From Chromera velia (taxonomy: Eukaryota > Sar > Chromeraceae), in NCBI GenBank assembly GCA_018398765.1, contig JAHBMJ010000148.1:1-54705 (forward strand): a DNA stretch of 54,705 bases, given 5' to 3'. Below are positions 1-11,173 of the stretch, one piece after another. The notes below the pieces were generated by a model that worked only from the letters and a program-made list of their open reading frames with translations, had not been told where the DNA came from and did no database searches. Made by a program: the position numbers and the translations under genes. Each line of letters starts with the position of its first letter. The stretch's first letter is position 1.

Positions 1-477
1 TAGCTGATCAATAATTTAATTCATCTATATTTACTAAACTAATTTAATAATTTCTTTACTTTTAAACTAAGACCATTAGCGATTTCCTCTGTATATTTCT
101 AAGAGTCTAAAGTGCAACGGAACAACACCTACACCAACATACATACATGTACACACACTAAGATACACACCTGCAGAGATGCAGAAAGACTCAAAACGGA
201 AAGGAATGGAAAAGGCTGAAAAGAAACAGAGCTTTGAGAGCCTGGCAAACCAAGAACAAGCCGCTGACGCAAATGCCGCACGATGGACCCACCTTCTACA
301 TGGGTACTCAGAGATGGTGCTTCCCTCAGGTGGATTTACTTGAACACACATTCAAAAGACATACATATAGAAAAGAGTCAAAGACAACAGCAAGAACAGG
401 GAGAGAAAAAAAAAAAGAAAATTCAAAACGTTTCAAAACGATCTAGAAACTAGCCTCTGAGGATTTGTCTCTTCACA

Positions 478-509
478 TATACACACACACACATACACAC
501 ACACACACA

Positions 510-552
<43 letters not shown>

Positions 553-600
553 AGACATACACACATACGTGCATGCATACACCCTCACATACACATACAA
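478..600. repeat. (CA)n microsatellite
   Basis: An almost uninterrupted AC dinucleotide tract with occasional T interruptions. It opens long reading frames on both strands (His/Thr or Val/Cys repeats) that are not genes. Confidence 0.95.
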
Positions 601-671
601 GGAACCTGGATGGGATGCGGATGGGGGAGAACGGTGAGGAGTTGGGACATGAAAAGTGGATTGGCTGGCGT

Positions 672-1064
672 CCTGAAGGGTGCCGGTGGTGGCTACACTG
701 CTCCTTTGGCCTCATTCCACTCTCTGTCCTACCCCAATTTTCCGGTAGTGCCGTGACCCCCCCTCCTAGTTGTTACCGGAAAAAACAGGTCTGATTCTTT
801 CGGTAAAGGGGGGGGTTCACCGATTTTTTTTGTCAGAAAAAAATTAAAAGTGGTTGTTTTGACATTAGTGATCGATTGGGACCACTTCTTTTTTTTTTTT
901 GACAAAAAAAGTTTTTGACCCCCCCCCCTTACTGGAAGAATCAGACCTGTTTTTTCCGGTAACTCTCAGGAGGGGGGAGTCACGGCACTACCGGAAATTT
1001 AGGGCAGGAAAGAGAGTGGAATGAGGCCAAAAGAGCAGTGCAGCCGCCACTGGCACCCTTCGGA
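672..1064. repeat. Foldback (hairpin) element, ~145-bp arms
   Basis: The left arm at about 672-812 matches the reverse complement of about 922-1064 at roughly 90% by eye. Shared cores include GGCCTCATTCCACTCTCT and TTCCGGTAGTGCCGTGA. The ~110-bp loop is rich in poly-A and poly-T, and its own ends (TTTTTTTGTCAG and TGACAAAAAAA) can pair as well. It looks like a MITE or foldback and would form a strong cruciform. No coding capacity is seen. Confidence 0.8.
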
Positions 1065-1299
1065 ACACAAGCTAGGGTATGATACCTAAAAAAAAAATAT
1101 ATATAATTTAATTACAAACTCTAGGGGTATGTGTCACTCTGATTAGCTATAACTCTAAAAAGTGGTTTTTTAAGGTTTTAAGGATGAACTGACCTTATTT
1201 CTACGATAACACAACTTTTTAAATTAAATCTCATAACCTTTTATATATAGGAAAATCAAGTCGCCCTCTGAGGTTCGCAAACGCTCATGACGTCGGTTT

Positions 1300-2000
1300 G
1301 CAAACCTAATCCCCCAATCTGACCAAACCTGTCTAAACCTGGTTCTAAATGGCTTTTGCATGAATACAGAGAAGATATAAAGCAAACACAACCTGGCATT
1401 TTACCAGGAAACATCAGATAAACCGATCATTCAACGAATGTAGAATAAAGTCAAGAACATAAAAGCTGTCTTCATTCTTTCATACTTCAACAGACTTATC
1501 CAGAGGTGCAATTTCCTTTTTAAACGCCCGGTCAACTTGCTCTAATTCTCTATCTTCAATTCGTAAGCCGCCATCAATGTTTAGTAGAGTAGGTTTCCAA
1601 ATTTCTCAATCATGTGTGTGGTTTCTACGGAGAAGCAATCAAGCAAACAAAGATCGTGCCGGGAAAGAAGAGAGGGGAAAAGGGGCGGGGGCAGGACAAG
1701 GAGAATGCACCGGCTACTGTGAATGCTGATGCGAGTGAGGCTGTATCCCCTTATTGAAACGCTCATACACAAAGTGTCACAGACGTGGTCCTACCAGCAA
1801 AAACGTACAAAATGTGCTTTTAACAGATCATTCACATACAGATTTCAGAAGTTTGACCAGGTTTGGACGGGTTTGAAGAGGTTTGGAAGGTTTAAGTCTG
1901 GTGCGACCATGGTTTCCAAACCAATTCTAAACCTGACGTAGTGAATGGGTTTTATACTCATCTAAACCTACCCTAACCTACCCTAACCTTAGCCATTCGA
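1300..2000. repeat. GGTTTG / AAACCT-rich, telomere-like degenerate repeats
   Basis: AAACCTG-type heptads occur at 1316-1347 and GGTTTGGA-type heptads in the opposite orientation at 1850-1890. A CCTACCCTAACC-like run lies at about 1963-1992. These resemble worn plant/alveolate telomere repeats (TTTAGGG type) embedded inside the outer inverted-repeat block. No gene is seen. The telomeric origin is inference. Confidence 0.35.
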
Positions 2001-2197
2001 CCTATTTTAGCGTTTTTTAAGCTTTTCTAGCAAATTGAGCTCCAAAAATCTCTTTTAAAACATCAAAAATTTAAGTTTTTATTGAAAAACCTAACTTCAA
2101 ACCTAGGGTACCCTCACAAAGTGTCAGACCCTAGGACATAAGCCAATCCACTTTTCTTGTCCCAACTCCTCACCGTTCTCCCCTACCAGCCTCCCAG

Positions 2198-2760
2198 CAG
2201 ATTCTCTGCTCCTTTGCCGCCCACCCTGGCCCACTTGTGATGCCGCTGGCCCCGGCCCATTTATGACGCCGCCGGCCCCGGCTTCGGGCCCCGCCCTGCC
2301 CCTTTATGGCGCCGCCGGCCTCGGCCCCGACCCCAGCAGTCGTGGCCTTTACTCAGTACAAAGTCTCTGCTCGCTCTAGTTCGCTTTAGGCTCTCCATGG
2401 TCGCTTGGACCTCTCTCTATGATACCGCCAGGCCCGGCCCCGGGCTGGGCCCCCTGCCTCGGCCTAGCTACCATGGGTTGCCGCCCTTGCCTCCGTCCTT
2501 GCACCGGCCTCCATGGATGAACGTTGCTCCGGCCCAGCGCTCCGGCCTGCTCACTACCTTGATCGGATTTCACCCGCTCTTCTTTGTTCTTTCACCTTTT
2601 TGTTCTATGGAGACTCACGCGTTGGGGCTAGACAGAGCCGGGGATGGTGCTGGGACAGGGGCCAGAGTGCCTCAAACACAAAAAAAAGACCCGAATAAAG
2701 ACAGGCAAGCAGTGAAAGGGAGATAAACGGCAAGCGGAGGCAGGCGACCCCCCCCCTCCT
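2198..2760. other. GC-rich non-coding stretch
   Basis: The stretch has strongly GC-rich degenerate tandem phrases such as GCCGCCGGCCCCGGC between 2220 and 2340, then a GC-rich tail. Open frames exist on both strands but are Pro/Gly/Arg-biased, short and without splice logic or domain signal. I see no supportable gene. Confidence 0.5.
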
Positions 2761-4195
2761 TCCTTTTGCTCTCTCCAGGTTGGCATACTCTCTCTCTTCT
2801 CTTTTCAAACCATACTTACTAGATGCATATCACTGACTTTGATAGACAGGCATGAATGCAAAATGGAACGACTGACACAGACCCTATAAAAACAAACCAT
2901 TCACTCAGAAAGATAGTCGTCACGTGGAGCCTCAAATGCTGTTCTGCAGCACGATCAAAGGCACCGACACCTGTATCCATTCACATCCGCAAGAGGCAAC
3001 AAAGCCAAAAAAGACGGTTCAAAGCAAACATCTGCTCAACAGTGCATCATGGACTAACTCATACAGAGAAACGGAAATGAACACTCACCAGAAAAAAGGT
3101 GAAAGCAACCCCAGTTCTTCAGTAGAGGCAAGAAGGCGTCCCAGATCTTGCATACAGTCACAGAGCAAGAAAAGAATGAAGTTCCAGGCGAAAGTCTGAG
3201 GTGCATCATGTTTCAACGTGTTGGAACGGCTTGCAAGCTTTGAGGAAGATAAATGGATGAACCCACTGAAGAGCACGTGAAAGCCGATTTGGCTCCCTCA
3301 AACAGCCTAGTGGGAGTCCTAAATCCTGCCTACAGATACATACCAAGAAGATAAGGAAGTATCAAAGTCTGGGTAAAGGTGGGCCAATGCCTGATATAAT
3401 GCAACGAGGGTCATGGATAGCTCACGTCTGAGAGGAGACGGAACCTCAAACTCACTAGAAGGAAGACAAAGAGGACGAAGAGAGCCCCAGTTTCCCCAGT
3501 GAGGCAAGCAAGAGCTTGAAAGCTTGCATCGGGGCATGAAGCAGAATAAGACAGCGACCAAAGATTAGGAGTAAAACGACCCTCTCCAATTTTACCTACA
3601 AAACCTACTTGACAGAACGAGACGTGGAAATAAACCCATGCCCAATAGAAAAGAAACGGCTGAGGTTCCACCCAAAATCTGCTCCCAAGGCGAAGCCTGG
3701 AGCAGCCTTGACTTCGACAAAAGCGATCTGATCTGAAAATATGAGGAAACATGAGCGGTGAACAGTAAACAGTTTATGGGCAGTGTGAAGAGAAATATGC
3801 AGTGTGACTAGCTTACCTTTGTCAAATTAGAGCTCATGCTGCATAGCCCTTCAATTCTACCATACGCGTGTATCAAAATCGGATTCCGATCCAATTTTAA
3901 ATTCTTTTGAAAGCTTTGCAAGGCCTAGGCGGCGTGCGCGGCCGCCGCAGACTATCTAGTGTTTTGGGGGGGCACGCGCAGACGCGACCACGCGGTCATA
4001 CGCCGCTTAGGCGCAATAAATTTTTTTCTAGCACTCACTAACTATAATTCATAAACGCAAAAATGCACTCGCAGAATGCTGAAAACTCTTTGTTTTTCTT
4101 TTTTAACAACTGTTTGGTGCCCTAAAATGCTTGCGGGATACGGTTGTTTTGGAGACCGTTTTGGTGTTGGAGACCGTTTTGAAAAATTTTTCCTT
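2761..4195. other. Unassigned region, no supported gene
   Basis: Frames are short and lack recognisable motifs. A segment near 3108-3170 is loosely repeated near 3483-3545 (both contain CCCCAGTT followed by AGTGAGGCAAG-like sequence and CTTGCAT), which suggests old duplicated debris. I could not assign anything else here. Confidence 0.4.
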
Positions 4196-5115
4196 CTTCT
4201 CTCTGGGAGGCGGAATGAATCTGAAAATGGATACAGAGAGGGATCTCTGTCTTATCTTATCTGCAAGACGGAATGAATGCAGAGAGAGGGATCTGTGAGC
4301 TTCTTTCTGGGAGGCGGAATGAATCTGCAAATAGATATAGAGAGGGGTCTCTGTCCTATCCTATCTGCAAGATGGAATGAATGCAGAGAGAAAGATCTGT
4401 GAGCTTCCCTTTCTGCGAGGCAGAATAAACCTTGAATGACTGCAGAGAGGGATCTCTGTCCTCGGCCATCTGCAAGAAGGAATGAATGTAAAGAGAGGGA
4501 ATTGTGCGCTTCATTGTCTGCAACAGTTAAGGAATGTGTGTAGAGAGAGAGAGATCTGCACCCTTACCTGTTTGTAAGCTAGAATGCATGCAGAGGATGG
4601 TTCGTAGCCTTCAGAATTATCCCTGTCCGCAAAAAGGAGTAGATGTAGAGGGATTGATTCTTACCCTTCACTGTCTGCAAGAAAGAGTGAATGCAGAGAG
4701 ACGTATCTATGCCCTTCGCTTTCTGCAAGAAAGGAATGAATACTGAGAGAGAGATCTGGGTTCCCCTTGTCTGAAAGAAAGAATAAATGCAGATAGCGAC
4801 CTTTGCCCTTGTCTGGCTACAAGCAAGCAGGAATGCAGAGAGGGATCTTGCCCTTCACTGTGTGCAGGAAAAAAGGAATACAGATGGATCTGTGTCTGCA
4901 AGGAAGAATGCATGCAGAGAGAGGGATCTTCATCCTTCGTTGCCTCCACGAAAGGAACGAATGGTCAGAGGGGGATCGGTGTGCTCCTTATCTGTAAGAA
5001 GGAATGATTGCAGAGAGGGATCTTTGCCCTCATCTGGGTACAAGCGAGAAGGGATGCAGATAAGGATTTTTACCCGTCATCGTGTGCAAGAAGAAACTTA
5101 AGGAATGCAGAGGGA
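4195..5115. repeat. Minisatellite built on GAATGNATGCAGAGAGGGATCT
   Basis: Units begin with GAATGAAT and contain CAGAGAGGGATCT and TCTGCAAGA. In the first part two unit lengths alternate (starts at about 4213, 4271, 4317 and 4375, so ~58 and ~46 nt), giving a ~104-nt higher-order dimer. Later units are irregular, at ~50-65 nt. Frames through it are repeat artefacts. Confidence 0.85.
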
Positions 5116-5629
5116 TGAAGCGCGAGGGTTTTTGCCATGGGTACGTTGGCCTGAGTTCTTTACTTTAATCCTAAAAATTCTTCAACGATTCATGTAGCCA
5201 AAGACTACAAAATGCGTTTACAAGGACGGCTTGGATGTTGATGGACAAAACAAGGTGCACGCGATAGAAGGAAAAATGTGTGTGGAGGAACCCGAGAACA
5301 GAATGCGTTCAGGTGAAGCAGCATTAATGTGAACATGTAAAAAGAGACACGAAGACCGAAGATGCTCTGGGGCACAAGGGTTCTCACTCAGACTGTTTGG
5401 CTCGGTAATAATCATATGCGCAATGGCATGTAAACAGAGTATGCTCATTCACGGGGGTAAGAAGAGTGTGGTGCGCGGTGACAGGAGAGGAGAATATGCT
5501 TAGGGGCAAGCAAAATGCGTATAGTCAGGGGAGCACAAGGATTGAATGCTCAGGAACAAGAAAAACGCGATGTGCAGGGGACTGAGGAATGAGTGTGTGA
5601 CTCGGTGATGATCTGGTGTGATCGTATTT
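5116..5629. other. Spacer with decayed repeat pieces
   Basis: No gene is seen. Fragments resembling the neighbouring repeat field (AGAATGCG and GGGCA phrases, and GACTCGGTGATGATCTGGTG at 5598-5617) suggest this is eroded flank of the 5.6-6.1 kb array. Confidence 0.4.
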
Positions 5630-6110
5630 GCATGGGCAGGAAGCAGAGAGAATGTGCGCAGGAGCACAAGTCAGAGAGAACGTGCGCACAGGCACAAGTC
5701 AGAGAGAATGTATGCAGAGGCACAAGTCAAACAGAATATGTGCATGGGCACTAGTTAGAGAGAATGTGCACATGGGCACGAGTCAGAGAGAATGTACGCA
5801 GAGGTACGAGTCAGAGAGAATGTGTGCATGGGTACCAGTCAGAGAGGATGTGCGCAGGGATACGAGTCAGAGAGAATGTACGCAGGGGTACGAGGAATGG
5901 GTACGAATATGTACAAATGTGTGTGACCGGGCGATGATCTGGTGTTATGGTATGTACGGAGCATGAGTCAGATAGAATGTGCGTAGGGGCATAAGTTAGA
6001 GAGGGGTACGAGTCAGAGATGCGAATGTGTGTGACCGGGCGATGATCTGGTGTCATCGTATGTGTGGGGTACGAGTTAGACAGAATGCGGCAGGGGCATG
6101 AAGAATACGT
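5630..6110. repeat. ~33-bp minisatellite with a longer-period component
   Basis: The phrase AGTCAGAGAGAATGT plus GGGCACA/GGTACG recurs every ~30-33 nt from about 5650 to 5900. A second phrase (CCGGGCGATGATCTGGTGT) occurs at about 5926 and 6035, with a relative at 5598, so there is also a longer-period repeat. Reading frames here are artefacts. Confidence 0.85.
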
Positions 6111-7054
6111 GTTCACGGAACACCGATTGAAACAGAGCTCCCAGTTGACTTAAGGTACGAAGAATGGGCAGGGGTAAAAAGGAGAGTTCACACTTAACTT
6201 AAGGCTGTCACGAAAAATCTTTGTGCGCAGGGGTACACGACGGAGTTTACGCTCGACTCAATGTACGAACAAGAAGAGAGTTCACCACTCAGCTCACAGT
6301 CAAGGGCACAAAACGTGTGGTGTGATAAAAGACGTGAGCATGAACCACAGTCGAACCAATCTCCCCTGAAATGAAGGAGGCTGGTTGCTGGGTGCTCACA
6401 GAGCCAGGTTAAACGAAGCGGACTCTTCCACACGAGGGGGTGTCCGTTCACTTTCACCGACTGTTTCACAGACGGTCTTTCAGATTCTCTTCTCTCACTG
6501 CTCTTGCTGTTGCTTCTGTTGGAATGTATCTTTCTTGCTGAAATAAGATGGTGAGTGGCGGCGACATGCGGCGACGACGCTCAAACGCTCGGCTAAAGGC
6601 TCTGCAGGCGCCGCCACGCCTTCCATGCATGCATCACTTGCGCGCGCGCACGCAAGATCAGTTCGCGCGCATTGCGCGCGGAAGTCACTGCATGAGTTAG
6701 ATATACCCATGCAGCCCGCTCAATCTCGGCCGGCCGCGGGGTGTTGCTGGATCGAAATTGCAAATTGGCAAAAACCAACCGTGTCAAAGCAAAGCACGCT
6801 TTTGACAAGCTTCTGCTTCAATGATATCTGACTTGCATGTGCTTCGCTTCGTTCAAGTTCGTTGAATCCCGTCTGCTTGTGCTTTCATCAGGAGACAAGT
6901 AGGCTGTTGAAAAAATCTTCTTCAAGCGTCAACAACACCTGTTGCTTGATCCTTTTCGCACTTCGGACTCTGCTCGTTTGTTTTCGATTGGGCTCTCTTC
7001 TCCTTTCTAAATCTGTTCGTGAGAAGGCAAGCAATTCGCAGACAAGAAGGAGTC
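6111..7054 (+). promoter_or_regulatory. Upstream region of the 7.06-kb gene, with CG-alternating palindromes
   Basis: No gene is supported. Between about 6625 and 6680 there is CATGCATGCAT, then GCGCGCGCACGC and GCGCGCATTGCGCGCG, a strongly self-complementary block ~380-430 bp before the downstream start. TGCATGCA is a known ApiAP2-type binding motif in apicomplexans. Use of that motif here is inference. Confidence 0.35.
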
Positions 7055-8896
7055 ATGAGGCGTCAGGAAATTCGAATGCACTCCTCGAACTCCAACCCTG
7101 TCCCTTCGGACTTTTCTATCCTGAAGGACAGCCTCAAAGATACCTTCCAGAGCATTCGCGATCGAGTGAAGGGAAACCTCCCCACCACAATCGATGCACC
7201 ATTGGCCAGTGCTAACGATGCGGTGAAGCCATTGACGGGCCTCGGGCCCGGCCTCAGAGACAACTCTGCCATTGTTCATAGAGCAACGTTGACAGGGGAC
7301 AACACTAGTGCGAAGGTCCTTTCAGAACTCCAGATGCAGCCCCCTCTTCTGACAGACTCCCTCAGTGCCTCCGAAGAGGATTCTGATGATGGTGCATCCG
7401 ATGAGGTCTCCCCTGTGATCCTCACAGGGGACTCCCTCCGTGCACCCCACATGAGGGTCTCCTCCCTCTTCCCGACAGAGGCCGAGCTAAGGGAGTTGGG
7501 GGGGGGCACTGTGCGCAACCCAACCTCCACCGAGGGGGCCGGGTCCATGGTTGGATCCACCGTTTCGACTTCTGCCTCTCGTGCTGGCCGTATGGGCAGG
7601 TCAGCCTGGGAGAACATTGCCGAAATCCAAACAGGGGTCCATACAGAGAGGGAAGCACAGCAGGAGCAGCAGCAGGACGATGGAGGCGTTCCCCCCCCTC
7701 CAGAGAACATCCAGGTTCCGGGTGGGGGAGACGGGGGAGATGAATTTGACAGACGTACCGCGGCCCTTTTCGGTACCACCGACATAAGCCGTCTTTTCCC
7801 CGATCTCCCCCGTCAGGGTGCCGTTGCCTCCCAGCTTCAGTCCTCTGTACCGACCTTCAACACCATCCTGCTCTCCCACAACATAGACCCAGATGATCCC
7901 ATACACGGCCCCATGGTGACACCCGACAATCCATCCCTTCGAAATTCCATTTCCGCCCTTAAGGAGCGTCTAGACCAGGATGCCGACTTCGCCTCCACCC
8001 ACGACAATCTTCACATCCAGTCAAGGATGAGAAAGAACAAGGCGGCCCGAAAGGCAAACCGTAACAACCGTCCCCAGGCTTCACTCAACCAGATGCTGAA
8101 GGGAGGCAAGGGGGGTGAGCACATTTCGTCTGTGTCCGCTCTTGTGGGCCTAGACTTTGCACTCGACTTCGAAGAGGACGACTCGAACAGCAACAACACA
8201 AACAACAAAGCACAACCCAGAGGATCCCGCTCCCCCCCTCCCCCCGCTGATGATCCCCCCCATGTCATGCCATCTCTCGATGAGACGGCAGTTGGGTGGA
8301 AGGAAGAGGAGGAAGAGGGAGAGGGGGAGGAGAATGAGGAGGCAGAGAGCGAAGGGCACCCGACCGTGACTCACAAGAACGTGAGTCAGAGGGGAAGGAT
8401 GAATTTGTCTGGGAAGGAAGAGGAGGAGGAGGGAGAGGAGGAGATGCCGTCCCTCTTCCGTGCCTCCCTCCTGAGGGCTGCAGAGGAGACCGAAGATCCC
8501 CGTCTCCAGGCCCTCAGAGATGAGCAGGAGCAGGAGGAGAGGCTGCGTCCTGCCTCTGATGCTCCTCTGACTGTCTTTGGTTTCTACAAAGGCAAGAAGG
8601 TGAAGGTGGCGGTAGGGGGTCCTCTCTGGCAGGACATGGAGAGAGAGAAGGCAAGGGGGGGGCGGGAGCCAAGTGGAGGTGAGACGAGGAGGAAGAGAGA
8701 CCTGCTGACTGAGGTTCAGTCGAGCATCTCCTCATCGAATGAGGGCGAGGATTCCTCGGAGGACGATGAGATGACTCAGGACTGGGGGAGAATGCGCAGA
8801 GATGCCAAGAAGACAAATGAGGAATTGATCAGAGGAGGAGCAGGAAAGGGAAGAGCAGGAGGTGCAGTCAGCTCAGCAAGCTCGAAGAAAAATTGA
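7055..8896 (+). CDS. Acidic low-complexity protein, 613 aa, single exon
   Basis: This is the longest uninterrupted frame in the window. I take the ATG at 7055 as the start; an in-frame ATG at 7076 is an alternative, and the frame is open further 5' without an ATG. The N-terminal ~60 residues look amphipathic (KDSLKDTFQSIRDRVKG). Ser/Thr/Pro-rich, acidic sequence follows. A middle segment with predicted helix (about residues 270-330) includes a basic RMRKNKAARKANRNNR patch, then Glu-rich tracts (about 410-480). Near the C-terminus a short ordered-looking stretch, FGFYKGKKVKVAVGG, precedes a Ser/Asp/Glu-rich tail. No known domain or membrane segment is visible. It lacks introns, unlike its neighbours. 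It may be a nuclear or RNA-binding acidic protein, but function is unknown. An upstream non-coding or short coding exon cannot be excluded. Confidence 0.7.
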   Translation: MRRQEIRMHSSNSNPVPSDFSILKDSLKDTFQSIRDRVKGNLPTTIDAPLASANDAVKPLTGLGPGLRDNSAIVHRATLTGDNTSAKVLSELQMQPPLLTDSLSASEEDSDDGASDEVSPVILTGDSLRAPHMRVSSLFPTEAELRELGGGTVRNPTSTEGAGSMVGSTVSTSASRAGRMGRSAWENIAEIQTGVHTEREAQQEQQQDDGGVPPPPENIQVPGGGDGGDEFDRRTAALFGTTDISRLFPDLPRQGAVASQLQSSVPTFNTILLSHNIDPDDPIHGPMVTPDNPSLRNSISALKERLDQDADFASTHDNLHIQSRMRKNKAARKANRNNRPQASLNQMLKGGKGGEHISSVSALVGLDFALDFEEDDSNSNNTNNKAQPRGSRSPPPPADDPPHVMPSLDETAVGWKEEEEEGEGEENEEAESEGHPTVTHKNVSQRGRMNLSGKEEEEEGEEEMPSLFRASLLRAAEETEDPRLQALRDEQEQEERLRPASDAPLTVFGFYKGKKVKVAVGGPLWQDMEREKARGGREPSGGETRRKRDLLTEVQSSISSSNEGEDSSEDDEMTQDWGRMRRDAKKTNEELIRGGAGKGRAGGAVSSASSKKN

Positions 8897-8934
8897 AAAC
8901 AGAGAAGAAGAATATTGGAGTGAGGGTGCTTGAC

Positions 8935-8951
8935 AGCGAGAGAGAGAAAGG

Positions 8952-8990
<39 letters not shown>

Positions 8991-8999
8991 AGAGGGATT
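8935..8999. repeat. (GA)n microsatellite
   Basis: A GA-rich purine tract just downstream of the single-exon gene stop, probably in its 3' untranslated region. Confidence 0.9.
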
Positions 9000-11173
9000 G
9001 GGGAGGCACCAGCTATACACCAAATGAAAACAAGAGACCCTCAGGTTCGCAAGCAAAACATGCCTCCCTGAACGGGCACGTTGAGAGATGCGTGGAGGGT
9101 TTGCGCTCTTCATCTCTCTCATCCACCGTCTCTTTCTCCCTCTCACGTTATTGTTCGCTCTCTCCCTCCTTAGATCTCTTCATTTGCTGTCTGTGCTCTT
9201 GCTGTGATCTGCCTCGTTTTCTCTTCCTCCCTCACTGCTTGCCCGTCTGCGTACACAGGTTTTCTTTTTTCTTTCATGCCTGTGCTCCATTCGTCGGAGT
9301 CTGTTCGCCCGAACGGAAGGGGGAAGTTGAAAGCGCCGGATGCGGCTGTGGACGAAAGAGGGGGCATGCCCTCAGCGAGAAAGGCAATTAATCTCTCTCC
9401 TTCTATGCTTCTGTCTCTCCACTTCGCTTTTGTTCAAGTTCCCTAAGATGAGTTCACTCACATGCCGAAGAAGAGAATCAGAAGAGTCAGTGGCGGGGAG
9501 CGAGCAGAAGAGATACATGGAGTCACGGAGGGGCACAGAAAGTGCATGGAGGCACTAATCCCCCAAATTCGTTGCCTCAATCCTTCTTTTGGACGGGTTT
9601 TTCCCTTCCGCAAGCGGCGCCACCGTTTTTCCTGGTAGTCCATCTTTGTGTATGCTCTGAGTCACAAACTAGATCACAAACTGAGGGTGTGACTCTCTGA
9701 TACAGAGCAACGAAGAGCAGCTATATTCAAAGGTTGCTAAAAAGTTTGCTTTTCGGAGCCTTTTCCCCCCTCAAATTCTAGGTCCTACACTGTAAAGCTC
9801 TAAACGACAAAAACTCAGGCCAACTTTCTTTCTTTCTTTCTTTTTTTAGACTTTCCCCCTAAAATCCCATAAAATATTCGCTAATGTAACGAGTTACTAT
9901 TCATCTAGAGGGTTGGGTTGGTGGTGGCGCAGAGGAAGAGAATGGGTCTCTAGCTGGGAGACGGACTCCGAGTTCGTTTCCCAAATCAACATGAATCGAT
10001 CTACTATTAAAGAAGTCTATAAACGCAGTTTGTCAATGCACGAGCCTATTTCTTGGTCTCAAATCAATTTATCAACATTACGACTCTGATCAACGTTCGA
10101 ACTTCTCTATTATAACTGCCATCCACTATCTAGAATAATTAAACGATCATCTGTGTCCTAACGTTGCTACAATTAAGTCGCTCTGCAACGCTTTACATAA
10201 ATTCAAATACCGAATCGGCTGACGCATGCAAACCGTGGGTCAGGGCTTAGACCCCGGCAGATCTTGACACCGCAAAGCCCGCGCCCGTTCCGATGCCTGT
10301 GGAATGCCTAGGTCCGCACTGGCGTCGCCGCCCGACCTGAGCCGTCCTGGCACCGCCAGGCAGTCCAGGACATTTTTATATATGCTCTATCCTAGGGCAC
10401 CAATAAATCACTTATCACTTATCTGTTCTAATCTGTTCCATCAATCAATCAATCAAACATATAATTTGAAAATAACACCTCGAACTAACTTCTAAAAAAA
10501 CCTTTAATTAAATTAAATTAGCGTTTCAGAAGCTATACTAATTTTAAGGGCTAGCAGCGTATTTTTTCTGTCTGTGTAAATATCGCTGTAACATCTTACC
10601 GTAAAAGTGCACATTTTATTGAAATCATACCATCAATGAATGTCTGCCACTGTCAGTAAGTTAAACACTCTTTCCAGCACTCTTTGTTTCTCCGCCGATT
10701 TGCATGCATTAATTAGCATTCATCGATCTGCATACGTATGCTAAATTTTGTTCTCTCCAGTATTAAATGTGACAACCGAAAAGACGGATTAATTAATTTT
10801 GTGATTTGTCTCGACGGAGAGAGGGGCGATGTGACACGCCACGGCAAAACACATCAAATCCACATGGAAAGAAGGAAAAAACCAACCAAACCCCCCCTCT
10901 CCTACAGCGTTGGACCATCTGCACAAGTTTCGAATCCACCTTTGATGGATCGACACTTTCCCTCCCGCCCCCTCATGAATTGGAAGACAAAAAACCGATC
11001 GTCCTTCCCTCATGCAGGTCGACCACGTGTTCGCATCCTCTTTAGAAAATACAGCGGCCGTACTCGTTCACCATCATGGTTTTCCTCTTTCCTTTCTCTT
11101 GCACCCATTCCGAATTCCTCTGCACATCATGCCCCCTCCCCTTCATGCAAACCCGATCAATCAACCACCCCCG
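9000..11173. other. Convergent intergenic region
   Basis: This lies between the ends of two converging genes. It holds a short (TTTC)n at about 9824-9844, a tRNA-like patch near 9915-9990 and AT-rich stretches. No frame here shows a domain, and the 510-aa plus-strand frame that runs into 11.2-12.3 kb is the antisense shadow of the Q-rich exon. Confidence 0.5.
9912..9992 (+). repeat. tRNA-like (SINE-like) fragment with pol III box matches
   Basis: TGGCGCAGAGG at about 9924-9934 resembles a pol III A box and GAGTTCGTTTCCC at about 9970-9982 resembles a B box, at roughly tRNA spacing. The acceptor and T stems do not pair well, so it is not a convincing functional tRNA. It may be a decayed tRNA-derived SINE head. 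Confidence 0.35.

Larger units (their letters stand above)
618..2197. mobile_element. Element-like block bounded by inverted repeats
   Basis: The segment at about 624-672 reappears inverted at about 2145-2192, with roughly 42 of 44 positions identical (core GAGAACGGTGAGGAGTTGGG). Between these arms lie a foldback (672-1064), a second weaker inverted pair (about 1316-1347 versus 1855-1890) and AT-rich DNA. No transposase-like frame is visible. It could be a non-autonomous DNA transposon or nested insertions. Target-site duplications were not identified. Confidence 0.55.

Noticed and set aside
465-794. Open frames on both strands through the CA repeat
   Set aside because: They are produced by the dinucleotide repeat (His/Thr or Val/Cys runs) and have no other support.
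5600-6080. CRISPR-like array
   Set aside because: Units are contiguous and diverged with no unique spacers, and the context is eukaryotic.
5628-6116. Repetitive 100-aa frames on both strands
   Set aside because: They are direct translation of the ~33-bp minisatellite, with no start context or domain.
7276-7785. 169-aa antisense frame
   Set aside because: It lies wholly inside and opposite the single-exon gene, with composition mirroring that gene; a shadow frame.
9912-9992. Functional tRNA gene
   Set aside because: The acceptor and T stems do not pair; only pol III box-like matches remain.
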